Of a stretch of 64,000 nucleotides of DNA, positions 8,828 to 18,137 are shown in pieces (position 1 is the stretch's first letter; each line of letters begins with the position of its first letter). Position numbers and translations under genes: made by a program. The notes under the pieces were generated by a model. That model saw only the letters and a program-made list of their open reading frames with translations. It had not been told where the DNA came from and searched no databases. This DNA comes from Lottiidibacillus patelloidae (GTDB lineage: Bacteria; Bacillota; Bacilli; Bacillales; SA5d-4). The stretch covers positions 165,904 to 229,903 of the forward strand of contig NZ_NPIA01000006.1 of assembly GCF_002262935.1 (NCBI RefSeq), written 5' to 3'.

Positions 8828-11221
8828 ATGGAATTGTTCCAGCGATATAAAGTAGTATACGAAAATGGGAAACCTACAATTATATTATATTTAAATGAAA
8901 ACTTAACTGAGTTTGCAGATGAATTAGGCTCTCTAAAAGAAGGAAAGAAGAAGAGCTTGCAAGCTCAAGTTCAACAATATATTAAGAGTCATATTCCTAA
9001 TGTGAAAGCTGCGACAGTTAAAGTAGTTGCTGGAACGATGATTCTTACCACTTTTGCATTTGATAGTCAGCACAAAGCAGAAGCAGGATCTGCTTACAAT
9101 ATGGGTTATTTATATCTTGGTTCTTCTAATACGATGATCAATAGTGTAGATAAAACATCAGGATCAATGAATGAAGTTTCCCCAAGTTATTTTGATATTA
9201 ATTCTGATGGTTCTTTAAAACTGTCAGATAAGTTAAGTACTTATTTTATTGAAGAAATGCACAAGCGTGGGATTAAAGTTGTTCCATTTTTAAGCAATCA
9301 TTGGGATCGAGAAATTGGAAGAGCTGCATTAGTAAATCGTGAAAACCTTGCTACGGAAATTGCAAATGCAATAAATAAATATAATTTGGACGGTGTAAAT
9401 GTTGATATTGAAAATGTTTCTGACATTGATCGTGATGCTTACACGGATTTAGTTCGCTTATTAAGAGAAAAAATTCCTAAAGAAAAACTTGTTACTGTTG
9501 CAGTTGCTGCAAATCCTAACGGTTGGTCTAGAGGATGGCACGGGTCTTATGACTATAATAAACTTAGCCAGTACTCAGACTATTTAATGATTATGTCTTA
9601 TGATGAAAGCTATTATGGTGGGGAGCCAGGACCGGTAGCTAGTTACAGTTTCGTTGAGAGGTCCATTCAATTTGCGTTGAACGAAGGGGTTCCTGCTGAA
9701 AAAATTGTCCTCGGAATTGCTCACTATGGTCGGTATTGGCGTAGTGGAGATGCGATAGGTGGATATGGAATTACAAATAATCAAGTGGCTAAAATGCTAG
9801 CCATGTATAGTCATGTAACAACATATGATGAAAAGTCTAAGTCGATGAAAGCTATTGTAACAATTAATCAAGGGGATCCTACAATAACTGTCAGCGGACG
9901 AACGTTAGCGCCAGGAACATATACCATATGGTATGAAAATGAACAATCCATTGCACAAAAAGTTGAGCTTGTCGACCGATATAATATTAAAGGTACGGGG
10001 CATTGGAGTTTAGGGCAAGAAACACCAGATTTATGGGTTAGTTTTAAGGAAATGATTAAAGAAGAACTAGTAATTATGGACAAAAACATGTCGCCGAAAC
10101 AAATAGGAACAGCACTAAAAAATGTTAACTTTAGAGAACGTCCAACAACTAATAGTCCAATCATTTCAACATTCAATTCCGGAAACTCCTTTATTATGAA
10201 TGGAGAAAAAGTAACTGCTGACGGGTATGATTGGGTTGGAGTACAAACGAAAGATGGTAAAAAAGGTTATGTAGTTAGTGACTTTGTTAAGGAAATTACT
10301 CCTAAAGAATATTATGGGACGTCGCGCTACGATACAAGTGTGAAAATTTCAGAACAAGGTTGGCCAGAAGGAGCATCCTATGTCATTTTAGGTAGAGGTG
10401 ATCTTTCAATCGATGCATTAGCGGGAAGTGTTTTAGCTAAAAAATACGATTCTCCTTTATTATTAACTAATAATACTAAGTTGCCTGAAAGTGTAGAAAA
10501 AGAAATTACACGATTACAGCCTACGAAAATCTTTTTGTTAGGTGGAGAAGGTGCAATTTCTAAAAGTGTTGAAGATGAATTAATTGCAAAAGGTTACGAT
10601 ATAGAGCGTATCCAAGGGAAGTCTCGCTATGATACATCTGCTCAAATAGCTAAATCAATAGGTCAAACAAAGGGAGAAATAATATTATCTAGTGGTAATG
10701 AAAATTCTCCTGACTCGTTATCTGTTGCTCCATACGCTGGTTTAAGTCAAACACCAATTATTTTAACGCAGGCGAACAAACTTCCATTAGAAGTAGAACA
10801 ATATATTAAGGAAGGAAATATTTCTAAAGTAACAATCATTGGTGGTACAGGTGCTGTTTCTGAACAAGTCGTACAGAGGTTAAAAGAAATTGGTGTCGAA
10901 GTGGTTGAGCGAGTATCTGGTAGTAACCGATATGATACAAGTGTTGCGATTGCGAAGCATTATAAAGATCAATTAAATTCAAATGAGGTATATGTCGTTA
11001 GTGGAAAGAGCTTTGTTGATGCACTTTCGGGAGCTCCATTAGCTGCTAGAAATAAAGGACCTATTATTTTAGTTAACGATAACGGGATACCAAATGGAGT
11101 AAGGTCATGGTTACAAACGGAAGTGAATGGTCCAGTAAACTTCAACTTTTTAGGTGGATATAGTATTATTCCTTCTGAAGTTAGACACAGTTTAATAAAC
11201 GAAAAGTTTCCTTTGCAATAA
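8828..11221 (+). CDS. GH18 cell-wall hydrolase with SH3 and three CWB2 repeats
   Basis: 797 residues, ATG at 8828 after AGGAGC. An unusual hydrophilic N-terminal stretch (1-60) precedes the hydrophobic export segment (about 62-80). A glycoside hydrolase family 18 domain follows (about 90-415), with the motif DGVNVDIE at 188-195; Glu195 is the expected catalytic acid. Next is a bacterial SH3 domain (about 425-490; VNFRERPTTNSPI) and three CWB2 repeats (about 495-797; SRYDTS, SIDALAGSVLA, FLLGGEGAIS, SNRYDTSVAIA). Such GH18 enzymes of the YaaH/SleL type cleave the glycan of peptidoglycan. The role is probably wall turnover, held at the wall by CWB2. Shares its SH3+CWB2 tail design with the gene at 18138. 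Confidence 0.9.
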   Translation: MELFQRYKVVYENGKPTIILYLNENLTEFADELGSLKEGKKKSLQAQVQQYIKSHIPNVKAATVKVVAGTMILTTFAFDSQHKAEAGSAYNMGYLYLGSSNTMINSVDKTSGSMNEVSPSYFDINSDGSLKLSDKLSTYFIEEMHKRGIKVVPFLSNHWDREIGRAALVNRENLATEIANAINKYNLDGVNVDIENVSDIDRDAYTDLVRLLREKIPKEKLVTVAVAANPNGWSRGWHGSYDYNKLSQYSDYLMIMSYDESYYGGEPGPVASYSFVERSIQFALNEGVPAEKIVLGIAHYGRYWRSGDAIGGYGITNNQVAKMLAMYSHVTTYDEKSKSMKAIVTINQGDPTITVSGRTLAPGTYTIWYENEQSIAQKVELVDRYNIKGTGHWSLGQETPDLWVSFKEMIKEELVIMDKNMSPKQIGTALKNVNFRERPTTNSPIISTFNSGNSFIMNGEKVTADGYDWVGVQTKDGKKGYVVSDFVKEITPKEYYGTSRYDTSVKISEQGWPEGASYVILGRGDLSIDALAGSVLAKKYDSPLLLTNNTKLPESVEKEITRLQPTKIFLLGGEGAISKSVEDELIAKGYDIERIQGKSRYDTSAQIAKSIGQTKGEIILSSGNENSPDSLSVAPYAGLSQTPIILTQANKLPLEVEQYIKEGNISKVTIIGGTGAVSEQVVQRLKEIGVEVVERVSGSNRYDTSVAIAKHYKDQLNSNEVYVVSGKSFVDALSGAPLAARNKGPIILVNDNGIPNGVRSWLQTEVNGPVNFNFLGGYSIIPSEVRHSLINEKFPLQ

Positions 11222-11252
11222 CCTTGTCCAATGGCAAGGTTATTTGTTTTTC
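11217..11252 (+). terminator. Intrinsic terminator after GH18 gene
   Basis: Perfect 10-bp stem AATAACCTTG / CAAGGTTATT with an 8-base loop and a T-rich tail. Confidence 0.85.
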
Positions 11253-11348
11253 TTTAAGTAATATTTTACCTTCTTGCAACAGTCCGAAGATGACTGTAGT
11301 ATTAATGTTAGAATAGTATAAAAATTCAACTGTAATGAAGGTGAAGAG

Positions 11349-13379
11349 ATGCTGGCAAAGACTATGAAGTATATAACAACAACTACAATACTTTTAGTGG
11401 CTTTTATATTGCTCACTACTGTTGGACATGCAGGGGATGAAGCCAAATTAATTGTAAAATATAAAGGTGATAAAAAGGTTGTAATCTTAAATGTAGCAAG
11501 TCATGAGTTAGAAAAAAGAGTATTTCGATTAGAGAAAAATCCTAACGTACAATATGTAGAATATGATGCTCCAATATATTTAGCGGAAACGTCAGTAAAT
11601 GACCCAAATTACATTGAACAAGAGCAATTATTTAATATGATGTATATCCCAGGAGCTTGGCAGCATTACAATCCTCAAGATGAAATCGTCATAGCAATTA
11701 TTGATACTGGAGTAGATTTAGATCATCCCGATTTAGCAAGTCAACTAGTGGAAGGATATAACTTTATTGAAGAAGGAAATCCACCAGAGGATACGCACGG
11801 TCATGGAAGCCATGTAGCCGGTCTTGTTGGTGCATTAACGAATAATGAAGTCGGAATTGCATCAGCTGCACTTAATGTTAAGATGATGCCTATTAAAGTA
11901 TTGGATGGAAATAGTGGTAACATTTCAAACTTAATAAAAGGAATTGAGTTTGCAGTAGAAAAAAATGTCGACATAATTAATTTAAGCTTAGGAAGCTATG
12001 TAAATATGAAATCATTAAGAGATGCGATTAAATTAGCCTATGAAAATGATATTTTAGTAGTTTGTGCGGTAGGGAATGACAATGATTCTGATATTATGTA
12101 TCCAGCATATTATAAAGAAGTGCTAGCAGTTGCTTCAACAAATGAAACGAATAGTGAAAAAGCAAACTTTTCAAACTATGGAATTACAGTAGATGTAGTT
12201 GCACCAGGAGTAGGTATATATAGTACTTGGCTTGATGGTTACAATTATCAAAATGGTACTAGCATGTCTACAGCAATTGTAACTTCAATAGCTGCAATGA
12301 TAAGACAACAAGAGCCCTGGCTTTCTAATGATCAAATAAAGCAAATGATTGAAGAAACAGCAGTACCAATTGTTAGTCAATATAGTTTAGGTAATGGAGC
12401 AGTTCATGCGGAAAAAGCACTGTTGCATGTATATAATAAAAATAGAATATATGGAAAAAGTGCAATTGACACTGCAGTAGAAATCTCGAAAACGGGATGG
12501 AGTCAACTTAAAGAAAAAACAATAGTAATAGATGGACAAGAAGTTACTGGCAAATTTGTTATCGTTGCCAGTGGAAATACCTTTCCAGATAGTTTAGCTG
12601 CGGCACCATTAACAACCTATTTAGACAGCCCTTTATTATTGCAGCGTAAAGCAACTATTAATCCAGTAAATGTTGCTGAACTTGAAAGATTGCAAGCAAC
12701 TAATGTCATTATTATAGGTGGAGAAGGTGCAATCACAGAAACAGTTGCAGAAGATTTAAGAAATTTAGAATTAACAGTGCATCGAGTTTCCGGAAGTAGT
12801 AGATATGAAACAGCGGTGAAACTAAATGAACTAATCCCATATCAATCGAAGAAGGCAATCATTGTATCCGGAGAAAACTTTCCTGATGCACTTTCAGTAT
12901 CCTCTTATGCGGCGCAATTAAATATTCCAATTTTATACGTGAGTAAAAATAAGATAAAAAATGAGGTACTTCAATATATACAAGATTATCAAATTACAGA
13001 AACGTATGTAATAGGTGGAACTGGAGTGATCTCTGAGGAAGTAATAGAAAGTTTACCTAGCCCTACTAGAATTTTTGGTAGTAACAGGTATGAAACTAGT
13101 TTTGAAGTTATTAAATATTTTGGCGTAGTTAATGCAAGAGAAGTGTATTTTGCAACAGGTGAAAATTTCCCAGATGCTTTAGCTGGAAGCGCCCTTGGTG
13201 GGAAGAATAATAATCCAGTATTTTTAGTGAAACCAGAAACGAATTCATCTATATTAAATCAATTTCTTCAATACGCTAGAGATAATAATGTTACAAACTA
13301 TCGGATCTTCGGTGGAAATAGTGCAATTACTATAAAAAAAGCGTGGAATATTGACAAAATGTTACAAAGTCCTGAATAA
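11349..13379 (+). CDS. Subtilisin-like serine protease with three CWB2 repeats
   Basis: 676 residues, ATG at 11349 with GAAGG 7 bases upstream. Signal peptide about 1-28, short I9-type propeptide to about residue 85, then a compact S8 domain: Asp119 (IAIIDTGVDLDHPD), His152 (THGHGSHVAG), oxyanion Asn243 (AVGND) and Ser305 (NGTSMSTA). Three CWB2 repeats fill about 365-676 (GKSAIDTAVEIS, DSLAAAPL, IIIGGEGAIT, GSSRYETAVKL, GSNRYETSFEV). The protease size and motif spacing are close to those of classical secreted subtilisins. The CWB2 part should keep it on the wall rather than in the medium. Confidence 0.92.
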   Translation: MLAKTMKYITTTTILLVAFILLTTVGHAGDEAKLIVKYKGDKKVVILNVASHELEKRVFRLEKNPNVQYVEYDAPIYLAETSVNDPNYIEQEQLFNMMYIPGAWQHYNPQDEIVIAIIDTGVDLDHPDLASQLVEGYNFIEEGNPPEDTHGHGSHVAGLVGALTNNEVGIASAALNVKMMPIKVLDGNSGNISNLIKGIEFAVEKNVDIINLSLGSYVNMKSLRDAIKLAYENDILVVCAVGNDNDSDIMYPAYYKEVLAVASTNETNSEKANFSNYGITVDVVAPGVGIYSTWLDGYNYQNGTSMSTAIVTSIAAMIRQQEPWLSNDQIKQMIEETAVPIVSQYSLGNGAVHAEKALLHVYNKNRIYGKSAIDTAVEISKTGWSQLKEKTIVIDGQEVTGKFVIVASGNTFPDSLAAAPLTTYLDSPLLLQRKATINPVNVAELERLQATNVIIIGGEGAITETVAEDLRNLELTVHRVSGSSRYETAVKLNELIPYQSKKAIIVSGENFPDALSVSSYAAQLNIPILYVSKNKIKNEVLQYIQDYQITETYVIGGTGVISEEVIESLPSPTRIFGSNRYETSFEVIKYFGVVNAREVYFATGENFPDALAGSALGGKNNNPVFLVKPETNSSILNQFLQYARDNNVTNYRIFGGNSAITIKKAWNIDKMLQSPE

Positions 13380-13398
13380 GTTTCTCAGGGCTTTTTTT
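13366..13398 (+). terminator. Intrinsic terminator overlapping the stop of the CWB2 subtilase
   Basis: Stem AAAGTCCTGA (13366-13375) with TCAGGGCTTT (13385-13394, one G-T pair). The stop codon is in the loop and a T run follows. Confidence 0.8.
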
Positions 13399-13453
13399 AT
13401 TGCTTTGTCTATTACATAAGTATTTTTACCACTTTTTTACAAAAAATAGCTAC

Positions 13454-13466
13454 TTTTATAAACCAT
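13454..13466 (+). repeat. 13-bp motif TTTTATAAACCAT, copy 1
   Basis: Exact copy of the 13-mer at 18068-18080. Both lie upstream of a large CWB2 enzyme gene. It may be a shared operator or promoter element, or chance in AT-rich DNA. Confidence 0.35.
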
Positions 13467-13653
13467 TAATATTATTTATATAATACAAAGGTCGTATTTT
13501 GTCAGAAAATTTTGTGTTGACTAAATATACCAATAGTTATAGAATTTAAATAGAATTAATTTTCTGAATACATAATTTAAGAGATTTATATGTTTCTCTT
13601 ATTCTCTTTTTCAGAAAATGTTCTATAACATATTCAAGGGAGGAAAAAAGTAC

Positions 13654-16600
13654 ATGGCATTGAAAAACAAGATTTTTTCAGTTGTTGCTAGTACAGCTTT
13701 AGTAGCTTCATCGTTCGTCGGAACGTTTGCAGGTCCTACATCTGTAGATGCAGCAGCAATGAAACCTACAAAAGATGCTAAAACTTCAATTAATTCACTA
13801 GTTTCTAAAGAAATTTATGCTTTAGCAGCAAGTGATCAAGAAGTGCAAGAGTTAATGATTGTCGCTAATGAATTAGGACAAGCTGACATGACTGCACAAC
13901 TTGAAAGCCTAGGTGTAGAAGTTTTAAGCAACACAGGGAATTTTATTTATTTAGCAGAGGTACCTACACGTAAGATTATGGATGTTTTCAATCTAAAGGG
14001 AGTAGCTACTTTAGGGAAAAACTCTGAATACACATTAGACCGTGTTGTTGATCCAGAGTTTGGTGAAACTGAAGTTGATGCAAGTGATTTTAAACCAAAC
14101 ATGGGTAATACACATGATGTGACAAATGTTGATGGTTTCCATAAAGAATACGATGGGACAGGCGTAACTATAGCAGTACTTGATACTGGTATTGATCCTG
14201 GACACCCAGCATTCGACGGACGTGTTATTGGTTCAAGAGACTTCACTTTTTCTGGTAAAAACTATGGATTTGCTGAAGGGGATGTATTATTCCTAGATGC
14301 ATATCCAGAAGGCGATTCTTTTGATGGTTATAACTATGCTACAGGTATGAATGATATAACTTATAACACTACAGGAATGGATGCTGCTAGTGATGTTTAT
14401 TATCTTGGATATTTATGGCCACAAGGCTACCAAGATATGAATGATGATGGTTATTATGACCGTGAGTTTGCAGTACTTTTAGTTGATGACATGATTTACA
14501 TTGATACAAACCAAAATAGCGACTTCACTGATGAAGTTGCATATGGAATGGGCGATGTAGGATACTTCGGTAATACTGAATTTTCTGCTAGCTTCCAAGT
14601 ATCTCCACACACAGTTGATAGTGGTCTTGGTCAATTAGAATTACGTCATAATGATGTAACGTATGATGGTAGCCATCCATTTGACTACAGTAACTATTTC
14701 CCAATCGTAAACATCTTCTTTGATGGTGACGGTCACGGTACTCACGTATCTGGGATGGCTGCTGGTGGTTATGGTCAATGGGCTCCAGGTGTAGCACCAA
14801 ATGCTGACTTAGTTGGTTTACGTGTATTCGACTCAAATGCACGTGCATTCGGTTATGGAATTGCAAATGCAATGTATTATGCAGCACTTCCTGTATCTGA
14901 AGGTGGATTTGGAGCAGATATCGTAAACATGAGTTTAGGTTCTAAACCGGATGTAAACGATGGTTCAGGTATCTATGCGCAAATCATTGAAAAAATGGGT
15001 GAAAAATACGATACGATTTATGTAACTTCTGCTGGTAACGCTGGTCCTGGACTAGACACAGTAGGATCTCCTGGAGACGCTTTAAAAGCAATCTCTGTTG
15101 GTGCTTACATTAACAGTACAATGTGGGAAAACCAATATGGTTACATGCCATATGAAGGTTTTGGAGAAGGTCTATGGTACTTCTCTTCTAAAGGACCTGC
15201 TGAAGATGGAAAGCAAAAGCCAGACATCGTAGCGCCAGGTTCTGCATGGGCAGCATTCCCATCTCACCTACCATTCTATGCTGGTGGATATGGAATTGCT
15301 CGTATGCAAGGTACTAGTATGTCATCTCCATATGTTGCAGGTGCGCTTGCTTCATTAAAACATGCAGTACAAAAAGATCGCATTCCTTTCAATTATGAAA
15401 TTGCTTTAGAAGCTTTAATTCAAACTGCTCAACCACTTGATGGTTATACTCGTGTTGAAGTTGGAGCTGGATTAATTGATGTACAAGCTGCATATGATTA
15501 CTTAAGCACTCACTTTATCACGGACATTAAAAATGTGGATGTAACATACTACCACGGTGAAAAAGTAGCAGGTGGTCCAGGATTATACGTTCGTAATAAA
15601 GACCTTCCTGAATACGTTGACGTTTTAATCGAAAATAATACAGATGAAGCGAAAGACTTAACATTAACTTCAAATGCTGATTGGGCTACACCATTAACGA
15701 CTTCAGTTTCGTTAAATCCAGGTGAAAGCACACTTGTAACTGTTCATTACAACAAAGACTTAATGTCTGTTGGAGTAAATGACGGTACAATTTTAATTGA
15801 TGATGCGTCTACTCCTTATGTAGAAATGCGTTCACATCAAACAATTGTAGTTGGCCAAGAGTTTAACTCTGATAACCACCATCGCACAGTAAATGTAGGA
15901 GAAGTACTAGCTTCTCAAACTACTAACTACTATTTTGACGTAAAACCAGGTACAAGCGAAATCCGTTTTGCATTAAATGCAATTATGGAAAGCGGCGAAT
16001 ACAAGGGTCGCGTTCGTATGATGGTATTTAATCCAGATGGAAAAGAAGTAAGTGCATACCAAGGTTATGCTGGTTTCGGTAATGGTGGACTAGTAGTTGA
16101 GGAAAATGTATACACAAGTCCTAAACCAGGTGTTTGGGAAGTTGCAGTATATGGTTCTCCTGGTGGAACAGGAATAAATGAATTCCGCCTACGTACATTC
16201 GTACAAGGAGTAGTAAACAACGGTAATATCGAATTAGGATTAGTAGATGGTGGTCACACTACTACTGAAACTGTAACATTTGATAGCTATTTATCTACTG
16301 AAAGAGATGTTAAACTTGCTGGTGGTAAATTCTCTTCTGCAATGCCAGAAACAACACGCCAAACAGTTGGAAATCACGGTTATTACTATGAAGTAGTATC
16401 GTTGAAAAACAATGTATTGTTAAAAGTTGATACATCTAACCCATCAGATGCTGGCGACGATATTGACCTATACGTTTATTCTTTAGACGAAAATGGTTAT
16501 ATCTCAGATCTGCTTGCGATCTCTGGTAGAGCTGATTCAAATGAAAGTGTAACGTTAAATAACTTACCTGATGGTGATTATTTAATTGAAGTTTATGGTT

Positions 16601-17814
16601 ATGCAACAATGGATGAATATACTGACTTTGATCTAACAATTACAAATGCAAGCGTATTACCATATGATGCTTTAGGTGGAGAAGGTAATGTAACAGTTCC
16701 AACTGGAACACACTTCTTAGAAGTTGGTCAGCAATTATCTGCTGATGTAACAATTACTACTCCTGATGTGGCAGGGTCGTACCTTGGAGGAGTATTCTTA
16801 TTAGACGCAAATACTAATGAGGTATTATCAATCATTCCAATTACAACTGATATGGACAAGATTGATGTTGTAGCTGGTTCAAACCGTATTTCTACATCAG
16901 TAGAAATCTCAAAAGAAATGTACCCTAATGGTTACGATGTAAATCACCCTGAAAAGGCTGTTGTATTAGTAACTGGATATGGATATGCTGACGCATTGTC
17001 TGCTGGTCCATTAGCAGCTTCTCTTGAAGCACCAATTTTATTAGTTGGTAAAAATGGTATGTTATCTGATAATGTAACACATGAAATTGCACGTTTAGGT
17101 GCAGAAAAAGTAGTTATCATCGGTGGTACTGGAGTAATTAAAGATGATGTATTAGCAGAGCTTAATACTATCGGTATTGATAGTGCTAACATCACTCGTT
17201 ATGCTGGTAAAAACCGCTATGCAACAAACATGGCAGTAGTTAATGCATTAGGATTTGAAGATGCAAATGGAATTTACCAAAATGGTGTATTCTTAGCTAC
17301 TGGTGAGAACTATGCAGATGCTTTAAGTGCAGCTTCAATTGCTGCAGAAAGAAACATGCCAATCGTATTAGTAAAAGGTTCTTTAACTGATGAAGCAAAA
17401 GACCTTCTTACTGGTCAACGTGTATTCGTTCTAGGTGGTACAAGTGCAGTTTCAGCTGATGTATATGCTGAAGCAAAAGCAGTTGCTAACCAAATTGAAC
17501 GTATCGGTGGCGTGAATCGTTATGACACTGGCGCAAAAATTCAAAACCGTTTTGCATATGCAGTATCTGCAGACCGTTCTGATGTATTATTTGTAGCTAG
17601 TGGTAAAAACTTCCCAGATGCACTTGCTGCTGCACCATATGTAGCTTTATATGGTGGAACTTTCATCCTTGTTGGTGACTCTGTATCAGTTGAAATGGAT
17701 ACTTTCTTAACGAAATATTTATACATGAATTATATTTCTGAAGTGAAGGTTATCGGTGGAGATAATGCAGTAAATTCTGGTGTGCGTGCTGAACTTAACA
17801 GCCGCGTAAACTAA
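13654..17814 (+). CDS. Giant S8 protease with Fn3-like, PPC and three CWB2 domains
   Basis: 1386 residues from the ATG at 13654, chosen because AAGGGAGG lies about 10 bases upstream; an in-frame ATG at 13618 would place that site inside the gene. Signal peptide 1-34, propeptide to about 150, then S8 domain with Asp177 (IAVLDTGIDPGHPAFDG), His361 (DGDGHGTHVSG), Asn462 (SAGNAG) and Ser555 (QGTSMSSPYVAG). About 180 residues separate Asp and His, against about 33-50 in ordinary subtilisins. This insert contains acidic Asp-Asn runs (DMNDDGYYD, DTNQNSDFTDE) that look like calcium sites. After the protease come a Fn3-like segment (about 640-740), a PPC-type beta domain (about 915-1005; DDIDLYVYSLDENG) and three CWB2 repeats (about 1070-1386). 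Confidence 0.92.
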   Translation: MALKNKIFSVVASTALVASSFVGTFAGPTSVDAAAMKPTKDAKTSINSLVSKEIYALAASDQEVQELMIVANELGQADMTAQLESLGVEVLSNTGNFIYLAEVPTRKIMDVFNLKGVATLGKNSEYTLDRVVDPEFGETEVDASDFKPNMGNTHDVTNVDGFHKEYDGTGVTIAVLDTGIDPGHPAFDGRVIGSRDFTFSGKNYGFAEGDVLFLDAYPEGDSFDGYNYATGMNDITYNTTGMDAASDVYYLGYLWPQGYQDMNDDGYYDREFAVLLVDDMIYIDTNQNSDFTDEVAYGMGDVGYFGNTEFSASFQVSPHTVDSGLGQLELRHNDVTYDGSHPFDYSNYFPIVNIFFDGDGHGTHVSGMAAGGYGQWAPGVAPNADLVGLRVFDSNARAFGYGIANAMYYAALPVSEGGFGADIVNMSLGSKPDVNDGSGIYAQIIEKMGEKYDTIYVTSAGNAGPGLDTVGSPGDALKAISVGAYINSTMWENQYGYMPYEGFGEGLWYFSSKGPAEDGKQKPDIVAPGSAWAAFPSHLPFYAGGYGIARMQGTSMSSPYVAGALASLKHAVQKDRIPFNYEIALEALIQTAQPLDGYTRVEVGAGLIDVQAAYDYLSTHFITDIKNVDVTYYHGEKVAGGPGLYVRNKDLPEYVDVLIENNTDEAKDLTLTSNADWATPLTTSVSLNPGESTLVTVHYNKDLMSVGVNDGTILIDDASTPYVEMRSHQTIVVGQEFNSDNHHRTVNVGEVLASQTTNYYFDVKPGTSEIRFALNAIMESGEYKGRVRMMVFNPDGKEVSAYQGYAGFGNGGLVVEENVYTSPKPGVWEVAVYGSPGGTGINEFRLRTFVQGVVNNGNIELGLVDGGHTTTETVTFDSYLSTERDVKLAGGKFSSAMPETTRQTVGNHGYYYEVVSLKNNVLLKVDTSNPSDAGDDIDLYVYSLDENGYISDLLAISGRADSNESVTLNNLPDGDYLIEVYGYATMDEYTDFDLTITNASVLPYDALGGEGNVTVPTGTHFLEVGQQLSADVTITTPDVAGSYLGGVFLLDANTNEVLSIIPITTDMDKIDVVAGSNRISTSVEISKEMYPNGYDVNHPEKAVVLVTGYGYADALSAGPLAASLEAPILLVGKNGMLSDNVTHEIARLGAEKVVIIGGTGVIKDDVLAELNTIGIDSANITRYAGKNRYATNMAVVNALGFEDANGIYQNGVFLATGENYADALSAASIAAERNMPIVLVKGSLTDEAKDLLTGQRVFVLGGTSAVSADVYAEAKAVANQIERIGGVNRYDTGAKIQNRFAYAVSADRSDVLFVASGKNFPDALAAAPYVALYGGTFILVGDSVSVEMDTFLTKYLYMNYISEVKVIGGDNAVNSGVRAELNSRVN

Positions 17815-17829
17815 TAGATTCACAGACTA

Positions 17830-17864
17830 AAAAAACCGTTCGTCTTATGACGAACGGTTTTTTA
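17830..17864 (+). terminator. Strong intrinsic terminator after giant protease
   Basis: Perfect 15-bp stem AAAAAACCGTTCGTC / GACGAACGGTTTTTT with a TTAT loop. The symmetric A and T runs would allow termination in both directions. Confidence 0.93.
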
Positions 17865-18137
17865 CGTTTAAAGTCCTATACAAGCTCTATCATCTATTAA
17901 ATTTAATTTATTTCCTCTCTATCCACCTTTTTTTCTCCTATTAATCTTGGTATAATAGATACTAGTATATAATTTTTGTAATTTTTGATAAATATTTAGC
18001 GCTAAGTAGGGTAAATGATATCTGCACTGTGGAAAATTATATTAATAGATAGGTATTTAATCTCTATTTTTATAAACCATAGTGTGATATTTTTAGTTTA
18101 AGTAAAAAATTATTTATAACTTGAAAGGAGAGTCTCT
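17865..18137. other. AT-rich intergenic region upstream of SLT gene
   Basis: Between the terminator and the next start I see a TATAAT at about 17951 and a second TATAAT-like run near 17966, either of which could be a -10, and the 13-mer TTTTATAAACCAT at 18068-18080. AAAGGAG precedes the next gene. No open frame or hairpin of note. Confidence 0.4.
18068..18080 (+). repeat. 13-bp motif TTTTATAAACCAT, copy 2
   Basis: Exact match to 13454-13466; lies 57 bases upstream of the SLT-CWB2 gene. Confidence 0.35.
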
